A stretch of DNA of 64,000 nucleotides from Betaproteobacteria bacterium TMED22. Its GTDB lineage: Bacteria; Pseudomonadota; Gammaproteobacteria; Burkholderiales; Eutrophovitaceae. How positions within the stretch are numbered: the first letter of the stretch is position 1; every line of letters starts with the position of its first letter. The position numbers were made by a program, and so were the translations under genes. Shown in pieces: positions 1 to 11,623 of the stretch. The stretch lies in NCBI GenBank assembly GCA_002167745.1, contig NHCB01000013.1:129526-193525 (forward strand), in the 5' to 3' direction. The notes beneath the pieces were generated by a model. It did no database searches. It worked only from the letters and a program-made list of their open reading frames with translations, and was not told where the DNA came from.

Positions 1-998
1 ACAACGCTAATGGCCGAAATTATCCCTTCCAAGTCTCCAACCATTAGCCAAGACCCCATAACCGTCGGACCAGTAATCTTACGATACCGGAAAGATTCAT
101 TACGCCACAATACCGCACCTGTATTTCTGTCCAAAGCCATAACATACCCCGCCTCATCAGACACGAATACTCTCTCATCGTCATAACCAAGGCTACCGAC
201 CGCTGAGACTCGGACACTCCAGTTAGGTTGACCAGTTTCTATATCGAAACAAGAAACCCGACCTTGGAAAGTAGCCATACACACGACGTCTTTTAGAACC
301 AATGGAGTACCTACCACATCCGAAATGCGCTCAAGCTCATTATCTCCAGAAGGAATAGAGACATTCACACTCCATAGGACCTCACCCGCCGAACTATCCA
401 GATTCATCGCAATTCCGCCATGGAACCCGGCGATAATCGAGTCAGACAATCCAACTCCCAACCCGGGATTTGATCGCAAAATCAAACTTTGACTTGGTGC
501 TTGGAAATCCCAGTTAAATTCCCCAGTATCTCTATCTAATCCAACCAGCCTACCCTGAACATCACGCGCAATCACTGTTTGTCCTGCTGCCATAGGCGCC
601 CCCATTACGGAGTTTCCAATGTTGGACTGCCATCTTACGACGCCATTAGAATCCATCAGACTGACCATTCCATCTTCACCACCTAAGAAAATCTCCCCAT
701 CGGCGACGCCCAATCCCCCAGATATTTTCTCATCGAATGCAACCTCATAAATTTTACGTCCTGTCTCAATATCAAAACACAAAACAGAATATGCAGAAGC
801 ACCGCACACACGCTCAGCCGAGGCAATCGGAGAAAAGATAGCTGCGTAGGGATCACCGAGTGATTTATCCCAAATCTTATTTAACGATATTTGCTGCTCA
901 AATTCTGGAAGATCAACCGCCTCTCGGCGCTGAGTACCCGAGCACGCAACGGTAATCAAAGTCGACAAAACGAACGCGCAAAATACAAAAAGTCTCAC
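1..998 (-). CDS. bamB: Outer membrane protein assembly factor BamB (PQQ-repeat lipoprotein), partial: C-terminus beyond left window edge, GTG start
   Basis: Minus-strand translation begins MRLFVFCAFVLSTLITVACSGTQ (lipobox-like VACS) followed by PQQ-type repeats (e.g. GRLVGLDRDTGEFNWDF, GRVSCFDIETGQPNWSV, GYVMALDRNTGAVLWR); lies downstream of hisS-yfgM; GTGA overlap with the yfgM stop. Confidence 0.88.
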   Translation of the reverse strand, partial: MRLFVFCAFVLSTLITVACSGTQRREAVDLPEFEQQISLNKIWDKSLGDPYAAIFSPIASAERVCGASAYSVLCFDIETGRKIYEVAFDEKISGGLGVADGEIFLGGEDGMVSLMDSNGVVRWQSNIGNSVMGAPMAAGQTVIARDVQGRLVGLDRDTGEFNWDFQAPSQSLILRSNPGLGVGLSDSIIAGFHGGIAMNLDSSAGEVLWSVNVSIPSGDNELERISDVVGTPLVLKDVVCMATFQGRVSCFDIETGQPNWSVRVSAVGSLGYDDERVFVSDEAGYVMALDRNTGAVLWRNESFRYRKITGPTVMGSWLMVGDLEGIISAISV

Positions 999-1630
999 TG
1001 CGATCCTAAACTGTCAATCTTGATCTGAACGATGTCCACCCATGGATTACCGTCTTGCAACAAACTCAATGCCTCTTGATAAGCAGCAAGAGCTTTTTCG
1101 TTCATATTTTGAGCCGCGTAGATATCGCCCCGCAGATCAGCATATAAACCCGACATTGCAGCATCAGCATCTCCATCAAGTGCTGTCATCGCCAAATTAA
1201 ACTCCTCAGTCATTAAATAAAGGGCTCCCAAACGAAGTTTCGCTAACGCCACCAAACTGCTATCGCGTGAGTCATCAACAACACTTCGCAAAAGATTTAT
1301 CGCCTCTTCATGCTTACCCTTATCGCTCTCGGTTCTCGCTAAATTCAACCGGGCTAAGTCCCCGTAGTACGTATCGCCATATTCGGCAATGATCTCCCTT
1401 GATGTGGAGCTAACAAGATCCAAATCTTCGCTGGCCCCAGCCGACTCAAGTTTATTAAATGAAGAGGAAGCAGATTGCGCCTTTGTGTTTACTTGAAGTT
1501 CCCACCACTTTGTACCACCAAAACCAACTACAACAGCAACCGCCACTGCGATCACGATCCGTCCGTACGATCTCCAAAACTGCTGAAGAGCATCTAACTG
1601 TTCTTGTTCATCTAAATCGAAAGTTGCCAT
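995..1630 (-). CDS. yfgM: YfgM family tetratricopeptide membrane protein (ancillary SecYEG translocon subunit)
   Basis: N-terminal TM segment IVIAVAVAVVVGFGGTKWWE, TPR-like region, position between hisS and bamB. Confidence 0.85.
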   Translation of the reverse strand: MATFDLDEQEQLDALQQFWRSYGRIVIAVAVAVVVGFGGTKWWELQVNTKAQSASSSFNKLESAGASEDLDLVSSTSREIIAEYGDTYYGDLARLNLARTESDKGKHEEAINLLRSVVDDSRDSSLVALAKLRLGALYLMTEEFNLAMTALDGDADAAMSGLYADLRGDIYAAQNMNEKALAAYQEALSLLQDGNPWVDIVQIKIDSLGSQ

Positions 1631-1668
1631 ATTAATTACCTAAAGTTTTTATAATCGTAATTGTAAGT

Positions 1669-2955
1669 CTAAACACCAGCTTCACAAATTCTTTCGACGG
1701 CATCATATACGCTAAGCTCCTGCTGTTGGGTAGCAAATTTACCATTGCTGGCGCGCAGAGACTTCAAAGAAATTGTTTTTTTAGCTACCTCGTCGTCGCC
1801 GATGATAACAGCAAATTTAGCACCGCTATTATCAGCCTTCTTCATTTGTGATTTTAGAGCACCACCACCACAATGAAGTACCACTTTCAAACCATTATCT
1901 CGCAGTATTTTTGCAATATCCCAAGCGTAGAGCTGCGCTGTTTTATCTGAAGACACCAAATAAACATCGGGATTTTCTCTCGAGATCTCTATTTCGCATG
2001 AACTTAAGACAGCAAGAACTCTTTCGAGACCTAAAGCGAATCCGCATGCAGGAATGAGTTTGCCACCAATTTGCTCTGCCAAACTGTTGTATCGCCCGCC
2101 GGCACAAATGGTACTTTGAGCTCCTAAGAAGTCGGTCTTCCATTCATAGACAACATCATTATAGTAATCTAAACCTCTGACGAGATTAGGATTGACTGTG
2201 TAAGTAATTCCTGAGCGATCGAGAAATTGTTTAAATTGCTCCATCTTATCAATGGATTCATTTGACAAGAAGTCCAGCAACTTTGGTGCTGACGAAACAA
2301 TCTCCTTTGTGTGAGGGTTTTTAGTATCCAGAACTCTCAGCGGATTCGTATTGATACGCCTACGCGAATCCTCATCCAAACTCTCCTCGCGCTCCTTTAA
2401 AAAGCTAACTAAAAACTCCCTATATTTTTTTCTATCGTCTTTGCTCCCTAAAGAGTTCACCTCCAACCGAACTCCCTTGGCTGATATCCCTAATTTACTC
2501 CATAGCTCGGATACCATCATGACGTGCTCAGCATCGATATCTGGACCCTCGAAGCCAAGCGCCTCTACCCCAACTTGGTAAAACTGTCTGAACCGGCCCT
2601 TTTGTGGTCGTTCGTGCCGAAACATAGGTCCGCAGTAATACAATCGTCTCGATTTTCCATAAGTCATATTGTGCTCGATCGCTGCACGAACTACGGAAGC
2701 TGTTCCCTCTGGCCGCAATGTCAACGAATCTCCATTCAATGCGTCAATGAAGGTGTACATTTCTTTTTCAACGATATCCGTTGTCGAGCCGATAGATCTT
2801 ACAAATAAATCAGTGTTTTCTAAAATAGGAGTACGGATATTTTGATATCCAAACATTGCTAGCCAATCTCGAATAACAGACTCAATCCATTCCCACTGAT
2901 AACTCTCTTCAGGAAGAATGTCATTCATCCCTCGAATCGCTTGAATTCTACTCAT
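1669..2955 (-). CDS. hisS: Histidine-tRNA ligase
   Basis: IQAIRGMNDILPEES, LRPEGTASVVRAAIEH, FRHERPQKGRFRQFYQVGVEALG, LVRGLDYYNDVVYEW motifs. Confidence 0.97.
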   Translation of the reverse strand: MSRIQAIRGMNDILPEESYQWEWIESVIRDWLAMFGYQNIRTPILENTDLFVRSIGSTTDIVEKEMYTFIDALNGDSLTLRPEGTASVVRAAIEHNMTYGKSRRLYYCGPMFRHERPQKGRFRQFYQVGVEALGFEGPDIDAEHVMMVSELWSKLGISAKGVRLEVNSLGSKDDRKKYREFLVSFLKEREESLDEDSRRRINTNPLRVLDTKNPHTKEIVSSAPKLLDFLSNESIDKMEQFKQFLDRSGITYTVNPNLVRGLDYYNDVVYEWKTDFLGAQSTICAGGRYNSLAEQIGGKLIPACGFALGLERVLAVLSSCEIEISRENPDVYLVSSDKTAQLYAWDIAKILRDNGLKVVLHCGGGALKSQMKKADNSGAKFAVIIGDDEVAKKTISLKSLRASNGKFATQQQELSVYDAVERICEAGV

Positions 2956-3014
2956 TAACTTCGTCTTTCATAAAGCTATTCAATAAGATATCGCACACAC
3001 TTGGCATCTTTAGC

Positions 3015-4232
3015 TCAACTGCCATACGTCTCACGTACATACTCATTCACAATGTCTTCGAACTCTTGAGCAATTGCGTCGCCCTTGAGTGTTTTAACTC
3101 TTACTCCATCGACATAGACTGGTGCGACAGGGTTCTCACCCGACCCAGGCAAACTGATTCCGATATTTGCATTTTTACTTTCTCCCGGTCCATTCACCAC
3201 ACACCCCATCACAGCAACCTTCATATCCTCGACGCCTTTGAACTTTTTCTTCCAAATGGACATTTCTTTCCTAAGAAATGTCTGAATCTCCTGAGCAAGG
3301 ATTTGAAAAAAGTCGCTCGATGTTCGGCCACATCCTGGACACGATATAACAAGGGGTGTGAAAGCTCGAATACCCATAGTTTGAAGCAACTCCTGGGCAA
3401 CATAAACTTCCTCCTCACGCTGCCCACCAGGCTGCGGGGTCAGTGAGATTCTTACTGTATCTCCAATCCCCTCTTGTAACAAAACTGCCAATGCAGCGCT
3501 CGACGAAACAATGCCTTTGCTGCCCATCCCGGCTTCGGTAAGGCCAAGATGTAGTGGATAATTTGATCGTGAACTCAATTCCCGGTAAACGGTAATTAAC
3601 TCCTGCACATCGCTCACCTTGCACGAGACTATGATTTTGTCATGAGCCAAACCAATTGTCTCCGCTATTTCCGCGCTGCTCATAGCAGACAAAATTAGGG
3701 CTTCGCGCACGAGAGCGTTATTACTAAGAGGCTGATTCCTCAACGCATTCTCATCCATCAATCGACTGAGCTGATCTTGATCCAAGCTACCCCAATTAGC
3801 ACCAATTCTAACTGGCTTATCGTATTTACACGCGTACTCAATGATGGATGAAAATTGACTATCTTTTTTACTTCCTCTACCGACATTTCCGGGATTAATT
3901 CGATACTTATCCAAATTTTCCGCGCACTCCGGATGCTCTTTCAAGAGTCGGTGACCATTGAAATGAAAGTCCCCTACGATTGGACACTCAACATTTTTTT
4001 TTGCCAAAGCTTCTTTTATCCTTGGCACGGCAGCTGCAGCCTCTGACGTGTTCACGGTCACCCTAACAATCTCCGAACCAGCGGAATGTAATTGTGCAAT
4101 TTGATTTACCGTTTTATCAATATCCGCAGTATCCGTATCAGTCATCGACTGAACAACCACTGGATGCTGACTACCCACCAGAACCGAACCGACTGCAACC
4201 GTGTTCGTCTTTTGTCGTATCGTCATATTCAT
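3015..4232 (-). CDS. ispG: 4-hydroxy-3-methylbut-2-en-1-yl diphosphate synthase (flavodoxin)
   Basis: [65 protein letters not shown]. Confidence 0.97.
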   Translation of the reverse strand: MNMTIRQKTNTVAVGSVLVGSQHPVVVQSMTDTDTADIDKTVNQIAQLHSAGSEIVRVTVNTSEAAAAVPRIKEALAKKNVECPIVGDFHFNGHRLLKEHPECAENLDKYRINPGNVGRGSKKDSQFSSIIEYACKYDKPVRIGANWGSLDQDQLSRLMDENALRNQPLSNNALVREALILSAMSSAEIAETIGLAHDKIIVSCKVSDVQELITVYRELSSRSNYPLHLGLTEAGMGSKGIVSSSAALAVLLQEGIGDTVRISLTPQPGGQREEEVYVAQELLQTMGIRAFTPLVISCPGCGRTSSDFFQILAQEIQTFLRKEMSIWKKKFKGVEDMKVAVMGCVVNGPGESKNANIGISLPGSGENPVAPVYVDGVRVKTLKGDAIAQEFEDIVNEYVRETYGS

Positions 4233-4264
4233 GCCGCATAAACTTTCATATCCATCCAGTCTTT

Positions 4265-5434
4265 TTACAGTGAGGCTGAAACAACTCGGCTCCTCCCAGA
4301 ACGAGGCGTTCGACGGTCTTTAACTTGTCCCGCCAATTGGCCACAAGCCCCCGCAATATCATCACCACGCGTCCTTCTAACTGTAGTCACCAACCCTGCG
4401 TCAATAAGTATTTTCTGAAACCGGATAACCACTTTTTCAGAGCTTCGATCAAATCCAGATTCATTGAACGGATTAAACGGAATGAGATTAAATTTGCAAG
4501 AAACACCGCGAGTGGCGGTTATAAGTTCTCGAGCATGCTCCGCCCGATCATTAATCCCGGCTAGCATGATGTATTCAAATGTTACGAAATCCCGAGGTGA
4601 ACCACGGCGTTGCCATTTTACGCCTGAAATAGCACCACCTTGCGAACAGTCTGTGTATCGCTTACATGCCTCCATTAAATCTGCTATCGGATATTTTTTA
4701 TTAATTGGAACTATCTGGCTTCTCAAATCATCATTAGGAGCATGAAGAGAAACAGCCAGAGACACCGGACAATCCTCTCTTAAACGATCAATATTGGGAA
4801 CAATACCAGAGGTCGAAACTGTTACCCGTCTGCGAGACAATCCATAAGCAAAGTCATCAAGCATAATTCGTACCGCATGGACTACGTTTTCGTAATTGGT
4901 CAAAGGCTCTCCCATTCCCATCAAAACGACATTCGAAACCGCTCGGGATGGATCAGATCCGTCAAGTCTGGCTCCCATGCGCTCAGCTTCTGGAAATCGA
5001 TTTTGCGCCAACCACAACTGTCCAATAATTTCTGACACTTTGAGGTTACGATTAAACCCCTCTCGTCCTGTGGCACAGAATGCACATTCAAGTGCACATC
5101 CAGCCTGAGAAGAAACACATAGGGTGCCACGACTTTTCTCTGGGATAAACACCGACTCCACAGAGTTTGCATTGTCAACCGGAAATAACCACTTAAGGGT
5201 CCCGTCATCAGACCGAGATTCACGCTCAAACGCTGGAACACGAATCGTCGCCAACTCACTCAGTTTCGCCCGTAAAGACCTAGAAAGATCAGTCATTAGA
5301 TTAAAATCAACGATCCCACGCTGATGAATCCATTTGAACAGCTGCTGCGCTCGAAATGAACTCTCACCAATTTCCTTGAGAAACTCAGCGAGTTGCAATC
5401 GGTCAAGGTCGAGTAGATTGGTTTTTACAGTCAT
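4265..5434 (-). CDS. rlmN: 23S rRNA/tRNA adenine methyltransferase RlmN (radical SAM)
   Basis: [26 protein letters not shown] radical-SAM CxxxCxx[30 protein letters not shown]. Confidence 0.96.
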   Translation of the reverse strand: MTVKTNLLDLDRLQLAEFLKEIGESSFRAQQLFKWIHQRGIVDFNLMTDLSRSLRAKLSELATIRVPAFERESRSDDGTLKWLFPVDNANSVESVFIPEKSRGTLCVSSQAGCALECAFCATGREGFNRNLKVSEIIGQLWLAQNRFPEAERMGARLDGSDPSRAVSNVVLMGMGEPLTNYENVVHAVRIMLDDFAYGLSRRRVTVSTSGIVPNIDRLREDCPVSLAVSLHAPNDDLRSQIVPINKKYPIADLMEACKRYTDCSQGGAISGVKWQRRGSPRDFVTFEYIMLAGINDRAEHARELITATRGVSCKFNLIPFNPFNESGFDRSSEKVVIRFQKILIDAGLVTTVRRTRGDDIAGACGQLAGQVKDRRTPRSGRSRVVSASL

Positions 5435-5437
5435 AAA

Positions 5438-5863
5438 CTATCGCGGGTAAACGTTCATGCTAGGAAAAAAATAAGAGATTTCGATCGCTGCATTTTCAAA
5501 AGAATCTGAACCATGGACAGCATTAGCATCAATGCTTTCGGCAAAATCAGCACGAATACTTCCGGCATCAGCTTGCTTAGGATCCGTTGCTCCCATTAAA
5601 TCTCTATTTCGCTTAATTGCATCCTCACCCTCAAGCACCTGAATACACACAGGCCCAGAAGTCATGAAGTCAACTAGGTCATTAAAAAAAGGACGGTCTT
5701 TGTGCACAGCATAAAATCCTGCAGCATCAGCTTTCGACAGAAGCGCAAATCTCATAGCCGATATCTTTAAACCTGCGTCCTCGAATCGGGTGAGTATCCT
5801 CCCAATCAAGTTCTTTTTTACCGCATCGGGTTTAATAATTGAAAGCGTTCTCTCTATTGCCAT
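5438..5863 (-). CDS. ndk: Nucleoside diphosphate kinase
   Basis: [23 protein letters not shown], active-site [27 protein letters not shown]. Confidence 0.97.
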   Translation of the reverse strand: MAIERTLSIIKPDAVKKNLIGRILTRFEDAGLKISAMRFALLSKADAAGFYAVHKDRPFFNDLVDFMTSGPVCIQVLEGEDAIKRNRDLMGATDPKQADAGSIRADFAESIDANAVHGSDSFENAAIEISYFFPSMNVYPR

Positions 5864-5959
5864 TGTCTCTCCATCACATTGTTTAAGTTAACAAAACCTC
5901 GGTATGTTAACACGCGCCGTGCGCATTAAAATGACGCTTGTTAACCTTACAATTTTAGC

Positions 5960-7291
5960 TCAGTGATTTGGACGCCATATGATATTTATACCTCTTTCGT
6001 CTTTTTGAGCACAACAATGTCCCGAAACACCATGATTACCAACGAATAGCGCCTCCGTGCCAACAAAAACTACCGGAATACTCGACCGGAGCCATGGAGG
6101 AATTCCCTCTGTCTGCCATATTTTTCGCAGCTCTCTTCTTGGTCGGTTTTGCGCTAGAGAAAAACGTTTGTTTCCGGAGCCTAGCCGAACAGTCAGAGAT
6201 CCATGCGAAACATACTGTTTTGAGATACCTCGGCCCAACACCTCTGAGAACTCAAGATGTCCTAAGTCTCCCGGCAGATCGATATACGTCTCCCCACTCC
6301 AAACTCTCGACCATCCTTCATTCGTCACATCTTTTCTATCAACAAGGTACACATGCTTGCGGTATCGCTTAACACTAATGCTTTTGTTATTGACGGAAAC
6401 AGCTGCACTTATTTTCGCGTACTTACACTGCCGTAAAGCCTCTGTCATCCAAGTTCGTCCGGGAACAGACGCACCGCGACGCCGAAATAACTCTCTAAAC
6501 ATATTGATAGCACGAACTTCAGACAAACTATTTAATCCCTCAAGATCAATACCGCCGCATGGACTAATTAAAAGGTCAATATCCTGCGCCGCTACTTCCT
6601 TCAACAAATCACTGGTATCCGCTAAATTTTTAATGACATTTACTATTGATTCTTCATAAGCTGGAAATCGAGTCCTTAACTGAGGCAGCATTTCCTTCCT
6701 GAGATAATTCCTAGAATAAATACGATCACTATTTGAAGGGTCTTCCACCCAAGTGAGACCTCGTTGCTTCGCGTACTTCACAATTTCGTCACGGCTAACA
6801 CCAAGCATCGGGCGAAAGATTTTTTTATGGGTACTGTAGTCGTCTCTAAGAGATGTCATACTCGAAAGACCGTCCACGCCAGAACCTCGGAGGGCTTGCA
6901 AGAAAAAAGTCTCAATTTGGTCATTCTGATGGTGGGCAAGCAAAATCATCGGTGACTTGTGGCTCAACAGGGCATCGTAGCGCGCTTGACGCGCGGCGCC
7001 CTCGATTCCAAGCCGAGATCGCTCTGGGACTTGCACATCAAGAATGCTCAAAGGAATTGAATAAGACTCACATAATTGAGAGCAAAAATCAGCCCATTCA
7101 GTAGATTTGTGATGCAGATGGTGATTCACGTGAGCAGCATCAATCTTGAGGTCCAACGACACAACCAACCGTGATAACACGTCAAGTAAAACAACAGAGT
7201 CCACTCCCCCGCTTAAAGCAACAACTACCGTTTGCCCCGCGAGTCGGTTTAACTCAAACTGTTCCTTAACTTTGATTTCTAAGTCAGTCAC
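5960..7291 (-). CDS. tilS: tRNA(Ile)-lysidine synthetase
   Basis: PP-loop VVALSGGVDSVVLLDVL; AHVNHHLHHKS; HHQNDQIETFFLQALRGSGVDGLSSM. Confidence 0.95.
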   Translation of the reverse strand: MTDLEIKVKEQFELNRLAGQTVVVALSGGVDSVVLLDVLSRLVVSLDLKIDAAHVNHHLHHKSTEWADFCSQLCESYSIPLSILDVQVPERSRLGIEGAARQARYDALLSHKSPMILLAHHQNDQIETFFLQALRGSGVDGLSSMTSLRDDYSTHKKIFRPMLGVSRDEIVKYAKQRGLTWVEDPSNSDRIYSRNYLRKEMLPQLRTRFPAYEESIVNVIKNLADTSDLLKEVAAQDIDLLISPCGGIDLEGLNSLSEVRAINMFRELFRRRGASVPGRTWMTEALRQCKYAKISAAVSVNNKSISVKRYRKHVYLVDRKDVTNEGWSRVWSGETYIDLPGDLGHLEFSEVLGRGISKQYVSHGSLTVRLGSGNKRFSLAQNRPRRELRKIWQTEGIPPWLRSSIPVVFVGTEALFVGNHGVSGHCCAQKDERGINIIWRPNH

Positions 7292-7351
7292 GATTACGCA
7301 CGATAAGTAGCGATAAACCTCTCAAAAACAAATGATAAAAGTATTAAAAGT

Positions 7352-8314
7352 TTACTCAACCTCAAGGAATTTACCGTAACTCATAATTCGACCTAGCCGT
7401 TTTTCAACTAGCTTAGCAGGTGATAAATCCATGACACTGGCTAAGGAGTCTTCCAAACTTTTCTTCAAGGTCTGAAACATTGCACTCTGATCCCGATGTG
7501 CACCGCCTAAGGGCTCTGAAACGATCTTATCAATCAAGCCAAGTGTTTTAAGGCGACTCGCAGTAATGCCTAAAGCCTCTGCGGCCACCGATGCCTTCTC
7601 CGCACTTTTCCAAAGAATCGACGCACACCCCTCTGGAGATATGACGGAATAAATGGAGTACTGCAAGCTTTGAACTATATCTCCTACGGCAATAGCCAGA
7701 GCACCGCCGGACCCACCTTCTCCTACAATGGTAGTAATTATAGGCACCCTTAAGCGCGCCATTGCATACAAATTTCTGCCTATAGCCTCCGACTGACCTC
7801 TCTCTTCTGCACCCACCCCGGGGTAGGCACCGGGTGTATCCACAAACGTGAACACAGGCATGTTAAATTTTTCCGCCAACTCCATGAGTCGGAGAGCTTT
7901 TCTATAGCCTTCTGGTTTAGGCATGCCAAAATTACGATGCAGTTTTTCCTTCGTATCGCGCCCCTTTTGGTGACCTATTACGACTACTGAGCTATCGTTG
8001 AACCTTGCAATGCCCCCAACTATAGAAGGATCATCTGCAAAAAGTCGATCCCCGTGAATCTCTTCAAAGCCTGAAAACAGTGATTCAATATAGTCCAGCG
8101 TGTAGGGTCTCTGAGGATGCCTCGCAACTTGAGCAATTTGCCAGGCAGTTAACTTAGCGTATATCTCCTTCGTTATCGAATCGCTTTTTTTTCGTAATCT
8201 ACCGATTTCCTCAGATATATCAACCGCGGAATCATCTTGAACAAACCTCAGGTCCTCTATTTTGGACTCAAGCTCTGCGACCGGTTGCTCAAAATCAAGA
8301 AATGTTGTTTTCAT
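7352..8314 (-). CDS. accA: Acetyl-CoA carboxylase carboxyltransferase subunit alpha
   Basis: [61 protein letters not shown]. Confidence 0.97.
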   Translation of the reverse strand: MKTTFLDFEQPVAELESKIEDLRFVQDDSAVDISEEIGRLRKKSDSITKEIYAKLTAWQIAQVARHPQRPYTLDYIESLFSGFEEIHGDRLFADDPSIVGGIARFNDSSVVVIGHQKGRDTKEKLHRNFGMPKPEGYRKALRLMELAEKFNMPVFTFVDTPGAYPGVGAEERGQSEAIGRNLYAMARLRVPIITTIVGEGGSGGALAIAVGDIVQSLQYSIYSVISPEGCASILWKSAEKASVAAEALGITASRLKTLGLIDKIVSEPLGGAHRDQSAMFQTLKKSLEDSLASVMDLSPAKLVEKRLGRIMSYGKFLEVE

Positions 8315-8382
8315 ATTGAAATTCTAAATACTTTTCCAACGATAGACACTAATGATCAAAGTATCAACTGCGTTACGCCGTA

Positions 8383-10146
8383 TTAAAATACTACTCCTGC
8401 TCGGCCTCTTGGATCGTTTAAAACCGAACACCTTATTTGCTTTGTATCACAATGAATAGCTTGCATGTTGCCCCATTTTCTCCGGTAAACCTGCACATCA
8501 TGCCCTTTGCTTCTCAGCTGAGAAATCCAAGCGTCGTCAAAACTGTCTGGCTCAACTTGCACTCTGTCCGGCAAATATTGATGATGATATCGAGCTAGAG
8601 AAACAATAGCTTCAGGATCAACATTAATCGGGTCTAAATACTCAAGAATTGCCAACATAACCATACTTATGATTCTTGATCCACCAGGAGTACCGATCGC
8701 TAAATCACCTTTCTCACTTCCAACAAAAGTAGGAGACATCGAGGAAAGCGGTCGTTTGCGCGGCTCAATTCCATTAGCTCTATTCCCCACAAGCTCGTAT
8801 GCGTTACCTTTGCCAATTCCAATTGAAAAGTCATCCATATGGTTGTTCAACAATATTCCGGTATTTCCGGCAACCATGCCTGAACCAAACGGTCCATTTA
8901 TCGACAAGGTTGCAGCAACCCGATTACCCTCATCGTCGACAATTGAAAAGTGAGTAGTCTCCTCTCCATCTAATGTAAGGTCGAAGACTGTCGGAAGACT
9001 ATCACTATCCGTCGCGGCATCGAACGAAATTGACCGCCCTCTCTTTCGGGCGTATTCAAGACTCATTAATTGTTTTAACGGTGCGTCAGAAAAGTCTGGA
9101 TCACCCATAAACCTGGCTCGGTCATTGTATCCGCGTCTCATAGCCTCAACCATCAAATGAGGTCGAACCGTATGATCGTGACTATAGTAAGACAAATCCT
9201 CCAAAATATTGAAGACCTGAGCCATTACCAAACCACCGGAGGAAGGTAACGGCGCCGTAACTATTTTTGCGCCATTAAAGTTAATAATTACGGGGGCTCG
9301 TTCCTTTACTTGATAATTTTTTAGGTCGTCAAGCGTCCAATTACCACCAGAGGAGACCACATGATTTACCATTTCATGTGCGATACTACCGCGATAGAAA
9401 GAATCAATATCTTTTGCCATGGTTTCCAGCGTTTGCGCTAAATCAGGTTGCTTTAAAACCTCACCCAATTTAAATGGCTCACCTTTATTAAAAAATATGC
9501 GTTCTGAAAGTTTAAATTTCCTAATTCGCTTCTCAACCCAACCCACTGCGCGAACGTATCTAGGGTCGACCGAAAAACCATCACGAGCTAACGTAATGGC
9601 TGGCTGCAAAACGGCCTCCAACGGCAACTTCGCATAAACTGTTGATAAATGCTGGAGCGCGGCGGGGATACCTGGGATCGCGGCTGCAAGAGGGCCTTCT
9701 CGTGATCGTAGAGGCACCCCTAACCCTTCTGCGTTGAGATAAAGACCTTCGGAAGCCCGCTCAGGCGCTATTTCTCGAGCATCAACAAAGACGTCTCGAC
9801 CTGAGTCAGCAACATGCAATAGATAAAAGCCACCACCACCCAAACCAGAAGAATAAGGCTCCACAACACCCAAAGCAGCAGTCACAGCAATAGCTGCGTC
9901 AAAAGCATTCCCTCCGTCAAGCAAAACCTCACACCCGGCAGCTGTGGCTTCTGGGTGAGCAGTGGCGATAGCGCAACTATCGCTCGCTTGAGTCTGATGA
10001 GACAACGAGCAAAAGATGATTACAAAAAAATATACGGTTGATAATTTTAGTATTGATCTTGCACTAAATATCCATCGCAAGCTGTGCTCTAAAAACTGAG
10101 GCATGAAAACTCTCCGACCAAATACTCCGTCTTTACGATCAGCCAT
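8383..10146 (-). CDS. ggt: Gamma-glutamyltranspeptidase family protein (start may be internal)
   Basis: GGNAFDAAIAVTAALGVVEPYSSGLGGGGF; catalytic Thr region ETTHFSIVDDEGNRVAATLSINGPFGSGMV; GTPGGSRI. Confidence 0.92.
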   Translation of the reverse strand: MADRKDGVFGRRVFMPQFLEHSLRWIFSARSILKLSTVYFFVIIFCSLSHQTQASDSCAIATAHPEATAAGCEVLLDGGNAFDAAIAVTAALGVVEPYSSGLGGGGFYLLHVADSGRDVFVDAREIAPERASEGLYLNAEGLGVPLRSREGPLAAAIPGIPAALQHLSTVYAKLPLEAVLQPAITLARDGFSVDPRYVRAVGWVEKRIRKFKLSERIFFNKGEPFKLGEVLKQPDLAQTLETMAKDIDSFYRGSIAHEMVNHVVSSGGNWTLDDLKNYQVKERAPVIINFNGAKIVTAPLPSSGGLVMAQVFNILEDLSYYSHDHTVRPHLMVEAMRRGYNDRARFMGDPDFSDAPLKQLMSLEYARKRGRSISFDAATDSDSLPTVFDLTLDGEETTHFSIVDDEGNRVAATLSINGPFGSGMVAGNTGILLNNHMDDFSIGIGKGNAYELVGNRANGIEPRKRPLSSMSPTFVGSEKGDLAIGTPGGSRIISMVMLAILEYLDPINVDPEAIVSLARYHHQYLPDRVQVEPDSFDDAWISQLRSKGHDVQVYRRKWGNMQAIHCDTKQIRCSVLNDPRGRAGVVF

Positions 10147-10229
10147 TAACGTTTAATGAGCCAATGACTAGAATGTTTCGTTCCATTCAAGACACATCGC
10201 ACCGATGAAGAAAAAAGAAACAGGTATAC

Positions 10230-11540
10230 CTACTGCACGAACAATTCGTTGATAGCTGCTAAATCAGCCTCTATAAGTCGTCCAGTCACTGCTTGAAGTT
10301 GAAATTTTGCGAGAATAGAATCATAAATCGCGTTAAACATGTCCCTTCGGGCTTCGGCTAGTAAGGTTTCCGCATCCAAAACAGCTACAGCCGTTCTTAC
10401 ACCAACCTCTAAACCTAGCTTAGTAGATTCCAATTGAAGCTTCGTCGATAATAATGCTTGTTCCAAAGCGTCAATTCGAGCAATTCCGGTTGTATAGTCA
10501 AGATAAGCCACTCGAGCGTCTTGTGCCACCTTACGTTTCACATATTCAAGATCAAGAGCCGATTTATCATATTGAGATATAGCTTCCCTAGTTTCTGAAT
10601 TAACCTTACCTCCCTCGAAGAGTGGCACTTGGAAACGTAAACCAACAACGCCAGCCGTTGTATCAGAGCCAGATCCGAAGGTACTATTTCCAGCGTAGCT
10701 ATCAACAATCGATCCCACTAAATCAACAGTAGGCGCCGCCCCCAATCGATTGAATTGAACTCGAGTCTGGGCAATACTTACTTCATGTTGCGCAAGAATC
10801 ATTTCAAGTGATTGCTCTTTTGCACGCTGGACCCACAAGGCAATATCATTAGGCATCGGGGCTTCTAATTTAACTGGCATCTTGAGTGGAGCCAAGTTTT
10901 CTGAAACAGGTCCACCGACGAGCTCTTGCAGCGCCTCCTTCGAAACTCTAAGGTCATTTTGAGCAGCAAGTTCTTCCGCTAAAACAAGGTCTAATCTAGC
11001 TTTAGCTTCACGTTGATCGGTTATTGTCGCTGTACCCACAGAAAAATTTCTCTTTGCCAGCTCCAACTGTTCCGAAACAGCCAACTTTTGAGCGCGTACA
11101 GTACCCAAATTGGTGCGGGCTCGCAGCACATTGGAATATGCCCACAATGTGCGCAACATTAGTTTTTGATTGGCAATCTCTAAGCGAGTGGAAGCTTTAA
11201 CTATTTCGAGTTGAGCCAGATCAATCGCAACGTCATTTTGTTTTCGATAAATCGGTTGCGTGGCAGTGACCCCATACTCGTACGACTCGTAATCACGATG
11301 TCCCGTACTAAAAGTGGAATCCGCATCAACACTGTTATAGTCGTAACCTGCCTCAAGGTTAATTTTTGGCAATTGACTTGACTGAGCCTGGGGTAGACGC
11401 TCCTGCACCGCCAAGTACTCTGCCTTCGCTGCAGCATACTGGGCATCCTTACCGACCGCCTCTTTATATAGGTCAAGCAGATCAACCGCTTGGGCAGAGC
11501 CAAACAGTGACAAACTTAAAAGTCCAACTAAACGAATCAT
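10230..11540 (-). CDS. tolC: TolC-family type I secretion outer membrane protein (signal-peptide start at 11540 preferred over ORF start 11594)
   Basis: MIRLVGLLSLSLFGSAQAVDLLDLYKEAVGKDAQYAAAKAEY; TATITDQREAKARLDLVLAEE; VGLRFQVPLFEGGKVNSETREA. Confidence 0.9.
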   Translation of the reverse strand: MIRLVGLLSLSLFGSAQAVDLLDLYKEAVGKDAQYAAAKAEYLAVQERLPQAQSSQLPKINLEAGYDYNSVDADSTFSTGHRDYESYEYGVTATQPIYRKQNDVAIDLAQLEIVKASTRLEIANQKLMLRTLWAYSNVLRARTNLGTVRAQKLAVSEQLELAKRNFSVGTATITDQREAKARLDLVLAEELAAQNDLRVSKEALQELVGGPVSENLAPLKMPVKLEAPMPNDIALWVQRAKEQSLEMILAQHEVSIAQTRVQFNRLGAAPTVDLVGSIVDSYAGNSTFGSGSDTTAGVVGLRFQVPLFEGGKVNSETREAISQYDKSALDLEYVKRKVAQDARVAYLDYTTGIARIDALEQALLSTKLQLESTKLGLEVGVRTAVAVLDAETLLAEARRDMFNAIYDSILAKFQLQAVTGRLIEADLAAINELFVQ

Positions 11541-11623
11541 TTGGTTAAATACCTCTACATTAAATATTGCTTTGATACAGCTCAGGACTGACAATATACC
11601 TCCAAACCCCTTTGTATGCTGGA

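Noticed and set aside
6057-6659. 200-aa plus-strand ORF antisense to tilS
   Set aside because: Fully antisense to an unambiguous tilS with conserved PP-loop; no homology-like features.
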